A stretch of DNA of 64,000 nt from NCBI RefSeq assembly GCF_005876835.1, contig NZ_PPSW01000035.1:1-64000 (forward strand), given 5' to 3'. This DNA comes from Pseudoalteromonas phenolica. GTDB taxonomy: Bacteria > Pseudomonadota > Gammaproteobacteria > Enterobacterales > Alteromonadaceae. The notes beneath the pieces are model-generated. The model was not told the DNA's origin. It was given only the letters and a program-made list of their open reading frames with translations, and did not search any database. The position numbers and the translations under genes were made by a program. Positions within the stretch are counted from its first letter, which is position 1, and each line of letters opens with the position of its first letter. This document shows, in pieces, positions 1 to 8,089 of the stretch.

Positions 1-22
1 GAGTAAGCGAGTAAGCGAGTAA
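1..22. repeat. Short 8-bp tandem repeat at the window edge
   Basis: The unit gagtaagc is present twice, followed by a third partial copy (gagtaa). The array touches the window edge, so its true length is unknown. It lies downstream of the Lrp-type gene. Confidence 0.6.
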
Positions 23-57
23 AAGCTTATAGATACATGAATGTATTACAAGCTTTT
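21..57 (-). terminator. Hairpin downstream of the Lrp-type gene
   Basis: Nested inverted repeats: aaaagctt (21-28) pairs with aagctttt (50-57), and atacat (33-38) with atgtat (41-46). It sits just beyond the stop codon of the minus-strand regulator. The U-tract is only modest, so the terminator role is an inference. Confidence 0.4.
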
Positions 58-90
58 AATAAATTAAACCTAGTAAAAACACTCCATACC

Positions 91-570
91 CTAAAGCACC
101 CCTACTCCTAAATCTGGTTTTACATGCTCAATCACCATATAAGTATGATTTGTACCAACGCCCGGAATTTCTACAATTTGTCCTAACACTTCACGATAAA
201 CGGTCATATCTGGCACACGGATTTTCACTAAATAATCAAAACCACCTGCGACCATGTCACAACTTACAACATGGGGGATCCGAATAATATGCTGTTTGAA
301 CGTTTCAAATACCGATTCTGTAGAGCTTTTTAATCGTATTTCTACGTGGGCCACCAAATGCTGGCCTAATTTTTCAGGATTTAATCGAGCGCTATACCCC
401 TCGATATAACCTTCACTTTCAAGCTTTTTTACTCTGTCTAAACACGGGCTAGGGCTTAAGTTTACTGCCTTAGCGAGATTTACATTCGAAATTCTGCCGT
501 TTTTGTGTAAAGCGTCTAAAATTGCTAAATCAATGCGATCTAGCACACGTGTTTTGATTGAAGTTGTCAT
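91..570 (-). CDS. Lrp/AsnC-family transcriptional regulator, probably the proline-responsive regulator of putA
   Basis: A 159-residue protein with the two-part Lrp/AsnC layout. An N-terminal helix-turn-helix spans about residues 10-60 (LDRIDLAILDALHKNGRISN, then LSPSPCLDRVKKLE). A RAM/AsnC ligand-binding and oligomerisation domain spans about 70-150, with the VAGGFDYLVKIRV strand. It is transcribed away from putA across a 138-bp gap. In several proteobacteria a PutR or BkdR-like Lrp protein activates putA in response to proline, and the neighbouring PutA lacks its own DNA-binding domain, so this protein is the likely regulator. The family call is firm; the target is inferred from position. 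Confidence 0.9.
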   Translation of the reverse strand: MTTSIKTRVLDRIDLAILDALHKNGRISNVNLAKAVNLSPSPCLDRVKKLESEGYIEGYSARLNPEKLGQHLVAHVEIRLKSSTESVFETFKQHIIRIPHVVSCDMVAGGFDYLVKIRVPDMTVYREVLGQIVEIPGVGTNHTYMVIEHVKPDLGVGVL

Positions 571-633
571 ACAGAATTTTATGCTGAATTATTTTAAATT
601 TACCCCGTAAATTATCGTAAATAGATAAATTAA

Positions 634-652
634 ACCAGCATCTTCTGCTGGT
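634..652. promoter_or_regulatory. Perfect inverted repeat in the lrp-putA divergent region
   Basis: accagca (634-640) is separated by tcttc from its exact complement tgctggt (646-652). It lies 57 bp upstream of the putA start in the divergent promoter region. It could be a regulator binding site or an mRNA hairpin in the putA leader; the sequence does not decide between them. Confidence 0.45.
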
Positions 653-708
653 ATTTGTATACAATGCACGAAATTTCTATCACCTTATAATTTTAGAGGG
701 TTCACATT

Positions 709-3700
709 ATGCTATTTAAAGGCGACTTAACGACCCAATGTCCGATCCGTCAAAAGATCCGTGACTTTTATCGCATCGATGAAGAGCAAGTAATCGATGA
801 GATTTTGCCTTTAGCAGAAGTTGGTGTTTCTGCTCGAAGCCGTGCTTGGGAGCGCGCGCGTCAAATGGTATTAAACATTCGCAAAGACAACCGAGGGAAA
901 GGTGGTGTTGATGCGCTTTTAGAAGAATATTCTTTATCTTCTGAAGAAGGCATCGTATTAATGTGTTTAGCAGAAGCGTTGCTGCGCGTGCCAGATAAAG
1001 AAACACAAGACGAACTAATTCGTGACAAGCTAAGTCAAGGTGACTGGAGCTCTCACTTAGGTAACAGTGACTCTCTATTTGTTAATGCATCAAGCTGGGG
1101 TTTATTACTGACTGGCAAGATGGTTGACTATGCAGACAAATCGAAAGAAGAACAGTTTGGTCTGCTAAAACGCACTATGGGCCGTATTGGTGAGCCAGCT
1201 ATCCGTAAATCTGTGCAATACGCAATGAAGATCATGGGTCAGCAGTTCGTAATGGGCACCACCATTGAAGCAGCCCTAGAGCGTGCCAAAGAAAAAGAAG
1301 CACAAGGCTATGCCTATTCTTACGATATGCTAGGTGAAGCAGCACGCACTATGGCCGATGCTGAGCGTTACTTCAACAGCTATATGAGCGCGATTCATGT
1401 CATTGGCAAAGCATCAAAGGGCCGTGGTCCTATCAAGAGCCCTGGTATTTCTGTAAAGCTTTCAGCGATTCACCCTCGTTATGAGTTCTCACACCGTGAA
1501 CGTGTAATGGCTGAAATAGTGCCTAAACTAAAAGAACTTGCACTTGCAGCTAAACAATATGACATCAACTTCACTGTGGATGCTGAAGAAGCTGACCGTT
1601 TAGATATTTCTTTAGACATCATCGAAGCAGTATTCTCTGATGAAGCATTAGGTGACTGGAACGGTTTCGGTCTGGCAATGCAAGCATACCAAAAGCGCGC
1701 TATCTGGGTTGTTGACTGGTTAGAAGCTCTTTGCCGTCGCGTTGGCCGTAAGATGATGGTTCGTCTTGTGAAAGGCGCTTACTGGGATACTGAAGTAAAA
1801 CTAACTCAAGCTGATGGCCTTGAAGGCTTCCCGGTATTCACACGTAAAGCAAGCACTGACGTATCTTATAAAGCCTGTGCGATTAAACTAATGAACGCAC
1901 GTGATGTGATCTTCCCTCAGTTCGCAACGCACAACGCATACTCTGCAGCAACAATTCTTGAACTAGCAAACGGCGAATACAACAACTTCGAATTCCAGTG
2001 TCTACATGGCATGGGTGACTCGTTATACAACCAAGTTGTAACCGAAGACAAAGTACAGTGTCGTGTATATGCGCCAGTTGGTCAGCACGAAGACCTACTA
2101 GCTTACCTAGTTCGCCGTCTATTAGAAAACGGTGCAAACTCTTCATTCGTTAACGCGATTGTTGATGAGAGCAAGCCTGTTGAAAGCCTATTAGAAGATC
2201 CGGTAGAAAAAATTCAGCGTTTACGTAACAAGCGTAATACGCAAATCACCATGCCTATCGATATGTTCGGCGCAGAGCGTAACAACTCTAAAGGTTTAGA
2301 CTTAACCAACATTAATCACATCACGCCAATGCGTGAAAACTTAAATGCTTGGGTAGAAAAAAATCTAATTAGCCACAATGATGTGCCTGAAGGTCATGAA
2401 GCGGTTATCAACCCTGCAAACCACGATGAAGTACTTGGTTCAATTCGTCACCAAGACGAAGCTGAAATGAAGCTGCTAGTGACCAACGCAGAACAAGCAT
2501 TCGAAGCTTGGTCTAAAGTGCCAATTAACGAGCGCGCGGACATTCTTCGCCGTACTGGTGATATTCTTGAAGAACACACTGACGAATTAATCGCTCTGTG
2601 TATTAAAGAAGCAGGTAAAATTGCCCAAGATGGTATCGACGAAGTACGTGAAGCGGTTGATTTCTGTCGTTACTACGCAGCAAAAGCAGAAGAGCTTTCT
2701 TTAGACGAGCGTTTCTCTCCTCGTGGCGTGATTTTATGTATCAGCCCTTGGAACTTCCCATTGGCGATTTTCTTAGGTCAAGTGGCAGCGGCAATCGTGA
2801 CAGGTAACACTGTTATTGCAAAACCAGCTGAGCAGACATCACTGGTCGCACTTCGTACTATCGACCTAATGAAGCAAGTTGGTTTACCTGAAAACGTAGT
2901 CCAGCCTGTTATCGCACGTGGTAGCAAAGTTGGTCAGGTGATTGTACCTGATGAGCGTATTCAAGCCGTTATGTTCACAGGCTCTACCGAGACAGGTACG
3001 CGTATTTCACAAACGCTTGCTGAGCGCGGTGGCGACCAAGTGCCTCTGATTGCTGAAACCGGTGGTCAAAACTGTATGATCGTTGATTCAACGGCGCTAC
3101 CGGAGCAAGTTGTTGACGATGTGATCTCTTCAGGCTTCCAATCTGCGGGCCAGCGTTGTTCTGCACTTCGTGTACTATTTGTACAAGAAGAAATCGCAGA
3201 CAAAGTGATCAGCATGATCAAAGGTGCAATGAAAGAGCTACATGTTGGTGATCCTGCTTACCTTTCAACGGATGTTGGCCCGGTAATCGACCAAAAAGCC
3301 CATAGCGCTCTTACTGAGCACGTAGAGTACTTAAAAGGCAATGCAACACTGCATTTTGAATGTCCATTACCTGATATGGGTGACACTGGTCATTTCTTCT
3401 TTGCACCTCGTTTATATGAGATCAAAGACCTATCTGTACTGAAGAAAGAAGTATTCGGCCCATGTGTACACGTGATCCGCTTCAAAGGCACTGAAATCGA
3501 TAAAGTAATCGACCAAGTGAACAGCACTGGTTTTGGCTTAACCATGGGTATTCACTCACGTATTGAAGAGCGTGCAAACTACTTAGCTAAGCAATCACGA
3601 GCTGGTAACATTTACATCAACCGTAACATGATTGGTGCGGTAGTAGGTGTTCAGCCGTTCGGTGGTCGTGGTCTTTCTGGTACGGGCCCTAAAGCAGGTG

Positions 3701-4512
3701 GCCCTAATTACTTATCTCGCCTAGTAAAAGAGAACAAGACACCTGATAACCGTCAATCTACTAACGTTGCAGTTGATACTGAAGCGCTTAAAGCATTCCA
3801 AGGTGCGCAAGAGCAAGTTAGCCAGCTAATGCAAAACTCAATGCGTGATGAAAAAGCTTGGCGTGCAATGCCGCTAAACAACCGCGTATCTGTGGTACGT
3901 CAGTTATTAGCAAAACTTGCCAATGTTGAGATTATGGATCAACTTGCTGATGACCTATCACACACTTTAGCTGATGCACGTGAGCAAATTATTCGTGTTG
4001 AAAAACGTTTAAGCAAAGTTGTACAACTTCCAGGTCCTACAGGTGAGTCAAATACAATTCGTTACGAGCCTCGTGGTTGTGTTGTGTGTTTTGCAGATAA
4101 AGACACCTCATTCAACTTCTGGGTAATGTCTATCATTACTTCACTGGCTGCTGGTAACACCGTGATCACTGTAGTGTCTGACTTATTCCACGAAGAAGCA
4201 CTTGCTTTTAGAGACAAGTTAATCAGCTGCGGTGTAGCTGAAGGTGTTATGCAGGTTGCTAAACTTAACCAATTGCCTGCGGTATTGGCTCATGATCACC
4301 TTGCAGCAGCTGTAGTAGGCAGTGGCTGTGCACGTAAAGGTTACTTCAGCACGCAACTGGCTGCACGTAAAGGCGCTATCCTGCCTGTGATCAGTGCTGA
4401 GTACTACGACACGCTGTTTAACCGTCTAGTGACAGAAAAGACCATCAGTATCGATACTACCGCATCTGGTGGTAACACGTCACTAATGACATTGGTTGAA
4501 GACGACGAATAA
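709..4512 (+). CDS. putA: Bifunctional proline dehydrogenase / L-glutamate gamma-semialdehyde dehydrogenase PutA
   Basis: Oxidises proline to glutamate in two steps: FAD-dependent proline dehydrogenase, then NAD-dependent P5C dehydrogenase. The 1267 residues show a proline dehydrogenase barrel (about 190-490, with RLVKGAYWDTEVK and ATHNAYSAATI), an aldehyde dehydrogenase domain (about 560-1010, with ISPWNFPLAIF, general-base Glu783 in ETGGQN and catalytic Cys817 in GQRCSALR) and a long C-terminal domain. E. coli PutA begins with a ribbon-helix-helix repressor domain of about 47 residues. This protein starts directly at the alpha domain, so it cannot repress itself. The ATG at 709 follows an AGAGGG ribosome site. 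A strong terminator follows. Confidence 0.97.
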   Translation: MLFKGDLTTQCPIRQKIRDFYRIDEEQVIDEILPLAEVGVSARSRAWERARQMVLNIRKDNRGKGGVDALLEEYSLSSEEGIVLMCLAEALLRVPDKETQDELIRDKLSQGDWSSHLGNSDSLFVNASSWGLLLTGKMVDYADKSKEEQFGLLKRTMGRIGEPAIRKSVQYAMKIMGQQFVMGTTIEAALERAKEKEAQGYAYSYDMLGEAARTMADAERYFNSYMSAIHVIGKASKGRGPIKSPGISVKLSAIHPRYEFSHRERVMAEIVPKLKELALAAKQYDINFTVDAEEADRLDISLDIIEAVFSDEALGDWNGFGLAMQAYQKRAIWVVDWLEALCRRVGRKMMVRLVKGAYWDTEVKLTQADGLEGFPVFTRKASTDVSYKACAIKLMNARDVIFPQFATHNAYSAATILELANGEYNNFEFQCLHGMGDSLYNQVVTEDKVQCRVYAPVGQHEDLLAYLVRRLLENGANSSFVNAIVDESKPVESLLEDPVEKIQRLRNKRNTQITMPIDMFGAERNNSKGLDLTNINHITPMRENLNAWVEKNLISHNDVPEGHEAVINPANHDEVLGSIRHQDEAEMKLLVTNAEQAFEAWSKVPINERADILRRTGDILEEHTDELIALCIKEAGKIAQDGIDEVREAVDFCRYYAAKAEELSLDERFSPRGVILCISPWNFPLAIFLGQVAAAIVTGNTVIAKPAEQTSLVALRTIDLMKQVGLPENVVQPVIARGSKVGQVIVPDERIQAVMFTGSTETGTRISQTLAERGGDQVPLIAETGGQNCMIVDSTALPEQVVDDVISSGFQSAGQRCSALRVLFVQEEIADKVISMIKGAMKELHVGDPAYLSTDVGPVIDQKAHSALTEHVEYLKGNATLHFECPLPDMGDTGHFFFAPRLYEIKDLSVLKKEVFGPCVHVIRFKGTEIDKVIDQVNSTGFGLTMGIHSRIEERANYLAKQSRAGNIYINRNMIGAVVGVQPFGGRGLSGTGPKAGGPNYLSRLVKENKTPDNRQSTNVAVDTEALKAFQGAQEQVSQLMQNSMRDEKAWRAMPLNNRVSVVRQLLAKLANVEIMDQLADDLSHTLADAREQIIRVEKRLSKVVQLPGPTGESNTIRYEPRGCVVCFADKDTSFNFWVMSIITSLAAGNTVITVVSDLFHEEALAFRDKLISCGVAEGVMQVAKLNQLPAVLAHDHLAAAVVGSGCARKGYFSTQLAARKGAILPVISAEYYDTLFNRLVTEKTISIDTTASGGNTSLMTLVEDDE

Positions 4513-4533
4513 GCTATTTTAATCTTTGATTTT

Positions 4534-4570
4534 AAAAAGCCTGTACTTTTAATTAAGTACAGGCTTTTTT
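4534..4570 (+). terminator. Intrinsic terminator of putA
   Basis: A long perfect stem (aaaaagcctgtactt / aagtacaggcttttt) with a ttaatt loop, followed by a T run, 22 bp after the putA stop. Confidence 0.9.
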
Positions 4571-4649
4571 ATTTTCATGATCTCCCTCAACTGTTTTTTT
4601 ATCTATCTTTTGCTAGGCTTAAATAACTGGCACTAAAAAAGAAAGTAAT

Positions 4650-5858
4650 GTGAAGAGCATAAATATTGAAGAGTTACAGCCCGGCATGTTTGTCGTGAGT
4701 GTGTTAGAGCAAACAGGCAGTGTACAAGTCAAAACGCAAGGCTGGGTCAAAACACAAACTAGCATCGACAAACTCGCTTCTGCGGGTATTTTAAGAGTTG
4801 AAGTAGACCCGGATAAAATGCTCGACTTAAGCAGTAACAAACACGGTATTACTGCGCCCGACTCTGATATTCAAAGTACGCCTGATCAAGAAAAAGACCC
4901 ATGGCATAAATCTACTGCCATCAGCGCTGAAATAAATCAGGCAATGAAACTTGTTGAAGAAGCAAAAGCACTTCAAGCAAAAGCCTTTGCAGATTTAAAA
5001 GCGGGTAATCCTATTGATGTCGAGGCTTTTAAAGAGGTAGCAACGAGCTTTATAGATTCAATTTTCCGCAATCAAGATGCCCTATCTTGCATTGCCATGA
5101 TCAAACAAAAAGACGCTTATCTACTCGAGCATTCTATTAATGTTGCCACACTCATTACTATTTTTGCTAAGCATTTACGTTTAGATAGAGAGGTTATCGA
5201 ACAGCTCGCTACCGGCGCTTTACTCCATGATATCGGTAAAATAAAAGTCAATGATGCAGTCCTCAACAAGCCAGGTAAACTCAGTGACAGCGAATTCGAG
5301 CAAATGAAACAACATGCACAATTCAGTTATGAAATTGTCACTGAAGCTGGCTTATCTAAGATAAGCTGCGAAGTGGCAGGCTTTCACCATGAACGACTTG
5401 ATGGCTCAGGTTACCCACAAGGTTTAAGTAATGGGGAAATATCAGACTATGTCAGAATGGCCTCGATTGTTGATGTATTTGATGCGCTTACAGCTGAACG
5501 AGTTTATAAAAAAGCGCTTACACCAATTCAAGCTTTTAAAATGCTCAGAGAAAGCAGTCCACACCACTTTGATGAAAAACTCCTTAATGAATTCATTAAC
5601 TGTATTGGGGTATACCCTGTTGGCTCTTTGGTAAAGTTGAAGTCTCAAAGGGTAGGCATGGTTGCAAGCTCAAACCCAGAGCAACCCCTAAAGCCCATTG
5701 TTAAAGTGTTTTACAGTGCCAAAACAATGTATCACATCGCTGTTGAAGACATAGATTTGGCAGAAAAGCGCTGTACGGATGAGTTAGAAGCAGCAATAAA
5801 ACCTGAAGAGTTTGGTTTAGATCTGATTAAGTTTTTCAAGCACTCAGTTTTACCATAA
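4650..5858 (+). CDS. HD-GYP domain cyclic-di-GMP phosphodiesterase with N-terminal DUF3391
   Basis: Predicted to hydrolyse cyclic di-GMP and so lower this second messenger. The 402-residue protein has an N-terminal DUF3391 region (about 1-65, IEELQPGMFVVSV) and an HD-GYP domain (about 140-330). The metal-binding HD pair is at 193-194 (LLHDIGKIKV) and the GYP signature at 254-256 (LDGSGYPQGL), so catalysis looks intact. There is no signal peptide or membrane segment, so it is probably cytoplasmic. The start is GTG at 4650, because the overlapping ATG at 4648 runs straight into a stop. It is a stand-alone gene between two terminators. The trigger it senses is unknown. Confidence 0.92.
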   Translation: MKSINIEELQPGMFVVSVLEQTGSVQVKTQGWVKTQTSIDKLASAGILRVEVDPDKMLDLSSNKHGITAPDSDIQSTPDQEKDPWHKSTAISAEINQAMKLVEEAKALQAKAFADLKAGNPIDVEAFKEVATSFIDSIFRNQDALSCIAMIKQKDAYLLEHSINVATLITIFAKHLRLDREVIEQLATGALLHDIGKIKVNDAVLNKPGKLSDSEFEQMKQHAQFSYEIVTEAGLSKISCEVAGFHHERLDGSGYPQGLSNGEISDYVRMASIVDVFDALTAERVYKKALTPIQAFKMLRESSPHHFDEKLLNEFINCIGVYPVGSLVKLKSQRVGMVASSNPEQPLKPIVKVFYSAKTMYHIAVEDIDLAEKRCTDELEAAIKPEEFGLDLIKFFKHSVLP

Positions 5859-5906
5859 GGTGCTTTCATTAAATTCGCCTCCGCATGCCTTAATAGGCGC
5901 TGACAT

Positions 5907-5941
5907 AAAAAAGCCTAAACAACATAAGTGATTTAGGCTTT
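5907..5941 (-). terminator. Terminator between the HD-GYP gene and gspB
   Basis: The stem aaagcctaaa / tttaggcttt has a 12-nt loop. The T run is better on the minus strand, downstream of gspB; the hairpin probably also ends the plus-strand HD-GYP transcript. Confidence 0.75.
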
Positions 5942-5971
5942 AATTTATATCTAAATTACGATCAAGGGTTA

Positions 5972-7057
5972 TTAATAAGGCTGCCAATCTTGCATGGCTT
6001 TCACTGCAAAGTCATACCCTTGGAATCTAAAAACACTCGCCTCTGGCGCAATTTCCAGTAACCTCATACCATTAATTTTGTCACCCTCGTACAGTTCAAC
6101 GCCATTGATTTTTATCCAACGTTTGTGCTCTGAGGTGGCATAAATATGAGCTTGATACGTCAACTTTCCTATTGCAGCCTGTGTTTTTGCAGGTAGAAAT
6201 TCAATAGATAAGCGCTCTTTTTCTGGCGTAGTTTCGGTAGGCTCTGCCTCAGTAAAATCTTTATCTGCCGTTTCTGCAACCGCAAGCTCAAATGCCGCTT
6301 TTAACCTTTCTGCTGCCTCATCAGTTACTTCTTCAGTTGTACTTTCTGGTGTTTTATTTTCTGTACTGCTCAGAGAGGCGGAGTTATTAAACAACTCTGT
6401 TTGTATCCCAGGCTCAGATTCTAGTGGTTTTCCTAATACGCGATACTGACTAATATCTTCTTGCGGTAATGTTGTTTGTGAAGATGCACCTACTTGACTA
6501 TTCAACTGCGTATTATCCAGTGGTTTACCTAATACACGATACTGGCTTAAGTCTTCTTCCCGTTGTTCAGGTATAACGGTATTGCTGACAACAGAAGACT
6601 CGGCTAGCTCAGTATTGATCTGAGCAACAGCCGACAGCGGTACCAATTGCTGTTTAAAAATAGGCGTCCCCTGCTCGTTTACCCCAACTTGCACTGACAT
6701 CCATTGATATTGTTCACCGGATTGAACAGCCCCTTGATTATTTAGGTTTTCAGCAGTTAGCTGCGAGCGCGATACATTGTCTTGTTGCTTTATTTCTTGC
6801 TGCGCTACTGTTTCGGTTGTTCCTTCAGCTTGCTCTTGCTGATTTTGTAAGGTCGCAATTGATTGAGATTGACTTTGAAGGTATTGGCCGCTGTAAAACC
6901 CAGCCAATGCAAAAGTGACACTCAAACCAACACCCGCAAGACCAATCGATAGCTTTCTATAGAAAGCCAATTGTTTTGTTTGTTGATAGGCTAAGTGCGC
7001 TTGCTCAGTATTGTTTGCGGTTTGTGATTGTTTAAATGCGGCATCAATAATAGACAT
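5972..7057 (-). CDS. gspB: General secretion pathway protein B (GspB/ExeB-like)
   Basis: A 361-residue inner-membrane protein with a cytoplasmic N-terminus, one transmembrane helix at about 35-57, a long Gln/Glu/Thr-rich periplasmic linker and a C-terminal GspB domain (about 295-358, RWIKINGVELYEGDKI). In Aeromonas, ExeA and ExeB help the type II secretion secretin assemble through the peptidoglycan. The gene lies 11 bp downstream of the GspA-like ATPase, which fits the pair. The linker carries SQYRVLGKPL twice, at 171-180 and 203-212. No other type II secretion genes are in the window. Confidence 0.85.
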   Translation of the reverse strand: MSIIDAAFKQSQTANNTEQAHLAYQQTKQLAFYRKLSIGLAGVGLSVTFALAGFYSGQYLQSQSQSIATLQNQQEQAEGTTETVAQQEIKQQDNVSRSQLTAENLNNQGAVQSGEQYQWMSVQVGVNEQGTPIFKQQLVPLSAVAQINTELAESSVVSNTVIPEQREEDLSQYRVLGKPLDNTQLNSQVGASSQTTLPQEDISQYRVLGKPLESEPGIQTELFNNSASLSSTENKTPESTTEEVTDEAAERLKAAFELAVAETADKDFTEAEPTETTPEKERLSIEFLPAKTQAAIGKLTYQAHIYATSEHKRWIKINGVELYEGDKINGMRLLEIAPEASVFRFQGYDFAVKAMQDWQPY

Positions 7058-7068
7058 AATTGAACTTC

Positions 7069-7989
7069 TTAAAAAATATAAGCAGCAGCAAAACCAACAA
7101 TATAGCTTGCTACAATAAGAGACAAGACAGGCGCAAACTTCTTCAGCTTACTTTCAGAAGCTGGTTCACTATTTACGCTGACCATAGGTAGGGCTTCTTT
7201 TGCAGCCTGTTCAACAACCGCTTTATCTATGACTCTTTTCTGCGCAGAAAAAGCACCAAGCAAACATCTGTCTGCCAGCAGGTTGATTAAACGCGGGATC
7301 CCCTGAGTACGTTTATAAATATGCGATACAGCTTCATGGCTAAATAAAGCAGTATCACAGCCCGCGGTTTGCAGGCGATGCTGAATATACGCAAACACTT
7401 GAGATTCTGTCAGTGCCAATAAATGATATCTAGAAGTAATACGCTGAGCTAATTGCCTAAGCTCATTACGCTGTAGTAGGGTTTGCAATTCTGGTTGACC
7501 AATCAGCGCTATTTGCACCAACTTTTTATCGTCTGTTTCAAGGTTGGTCAATAAACGCAGTTGCTCAAGAACACTCGGTGATAAATGCTGTGCTTCATCA
7601 ATCACAAGTAAAGTGTGGCCGCCCGCTTTATAATTCTCTGTAAATCGCGCTTTTAAGGCGTCAGTTAAGCTTTTAAGAGTCGCGGTTTCTGGATCATACG
7701 ATATTGTTAACTCATCACAGATACTTGCTAGTAGTTCTAGTTCAGAAAGCGCAGGATTTAATACAAAAGCTACTTCGGTATTCTCAGGCAATGATTTCAG
7801 CATTGAACGCGTAATGGTGGTTTTACCAGTTCCAACTTCACCCGTCAGTAATACAAACCCACCTGTGTCACCCAATCCATAATTTAAGTGTAACAGCGCC
7901 TCTTTGTGGCGCTCACTCATATATAAATACTCAGGATTAGGCGCAATTGAGAACGGCTTCTCTTTCAACCCAAAATAGCTTAAATACAC
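7069..7989 (-). CDS. gspA: GspA/ExeA-like AAA ATPase
   Basis: A 306-residue AAA+ ATPase with Walker A GEVGTGKTT (about 50-58), Walker B LLVIDEAQ (about 127-134) and the N-terminal FGLKEKPFSIAPNP signature of ExeA proteins. A single hydrophobic helix lies at the extreme C-terminus (about 288-306). Aeromonas ExeA continues into a periplasmic peptidoglycan-binding domain that is missing here, so this is a short version. I chose the GTG at 7989, preceded by AAAGAG. An in-frame upstream ATG at 8091 would overlap the start of the divergent cca and add residues unlike the family. It is the first gene of the gspA-gspB operon. Confidence 0.83.
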   Translation of the reverse strand: MYLSYFGLKEKPFSIAPNPEYLYMSERHKEALLHLNYGLGDTGGFVLLTGEVGTGKTTITRSMLKSLPENTEVAFVLNPALSELELLASICDELTISYDPETATLKSLTDALKARFTENYKAGGHTLLVIDEAQHLSPSVLEQLRLLTNLETDDKKLVQIALIGQPELQTLLQRNELRQLAQRITSRYHLLALTESQVFAYIQHRLQTAGCDTALFSHEAVSHIYKRTQGIPRLINLLADRCLLGAFSAQKRVIDKAVVEQAAKEALPMVSVNSEPASESKLKKFAPVLSLIVASYIVGFAAAYIF

Positions 7990-8089
7990 GATAAAACTCT
8001 TTATTGTTATGATAGGCCCTATAATGGCAAAAAAGTGCGCAAGATAAAACCTTGAAACCAAGTGCACCCGTTGAAACATTGGAATACAC

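Noticed and set aside
716..1006. Antisense open frame inside putA
   Set aside because: It lies wholly within a well-supported gene, has no family resemblance and no ribosome site of note.
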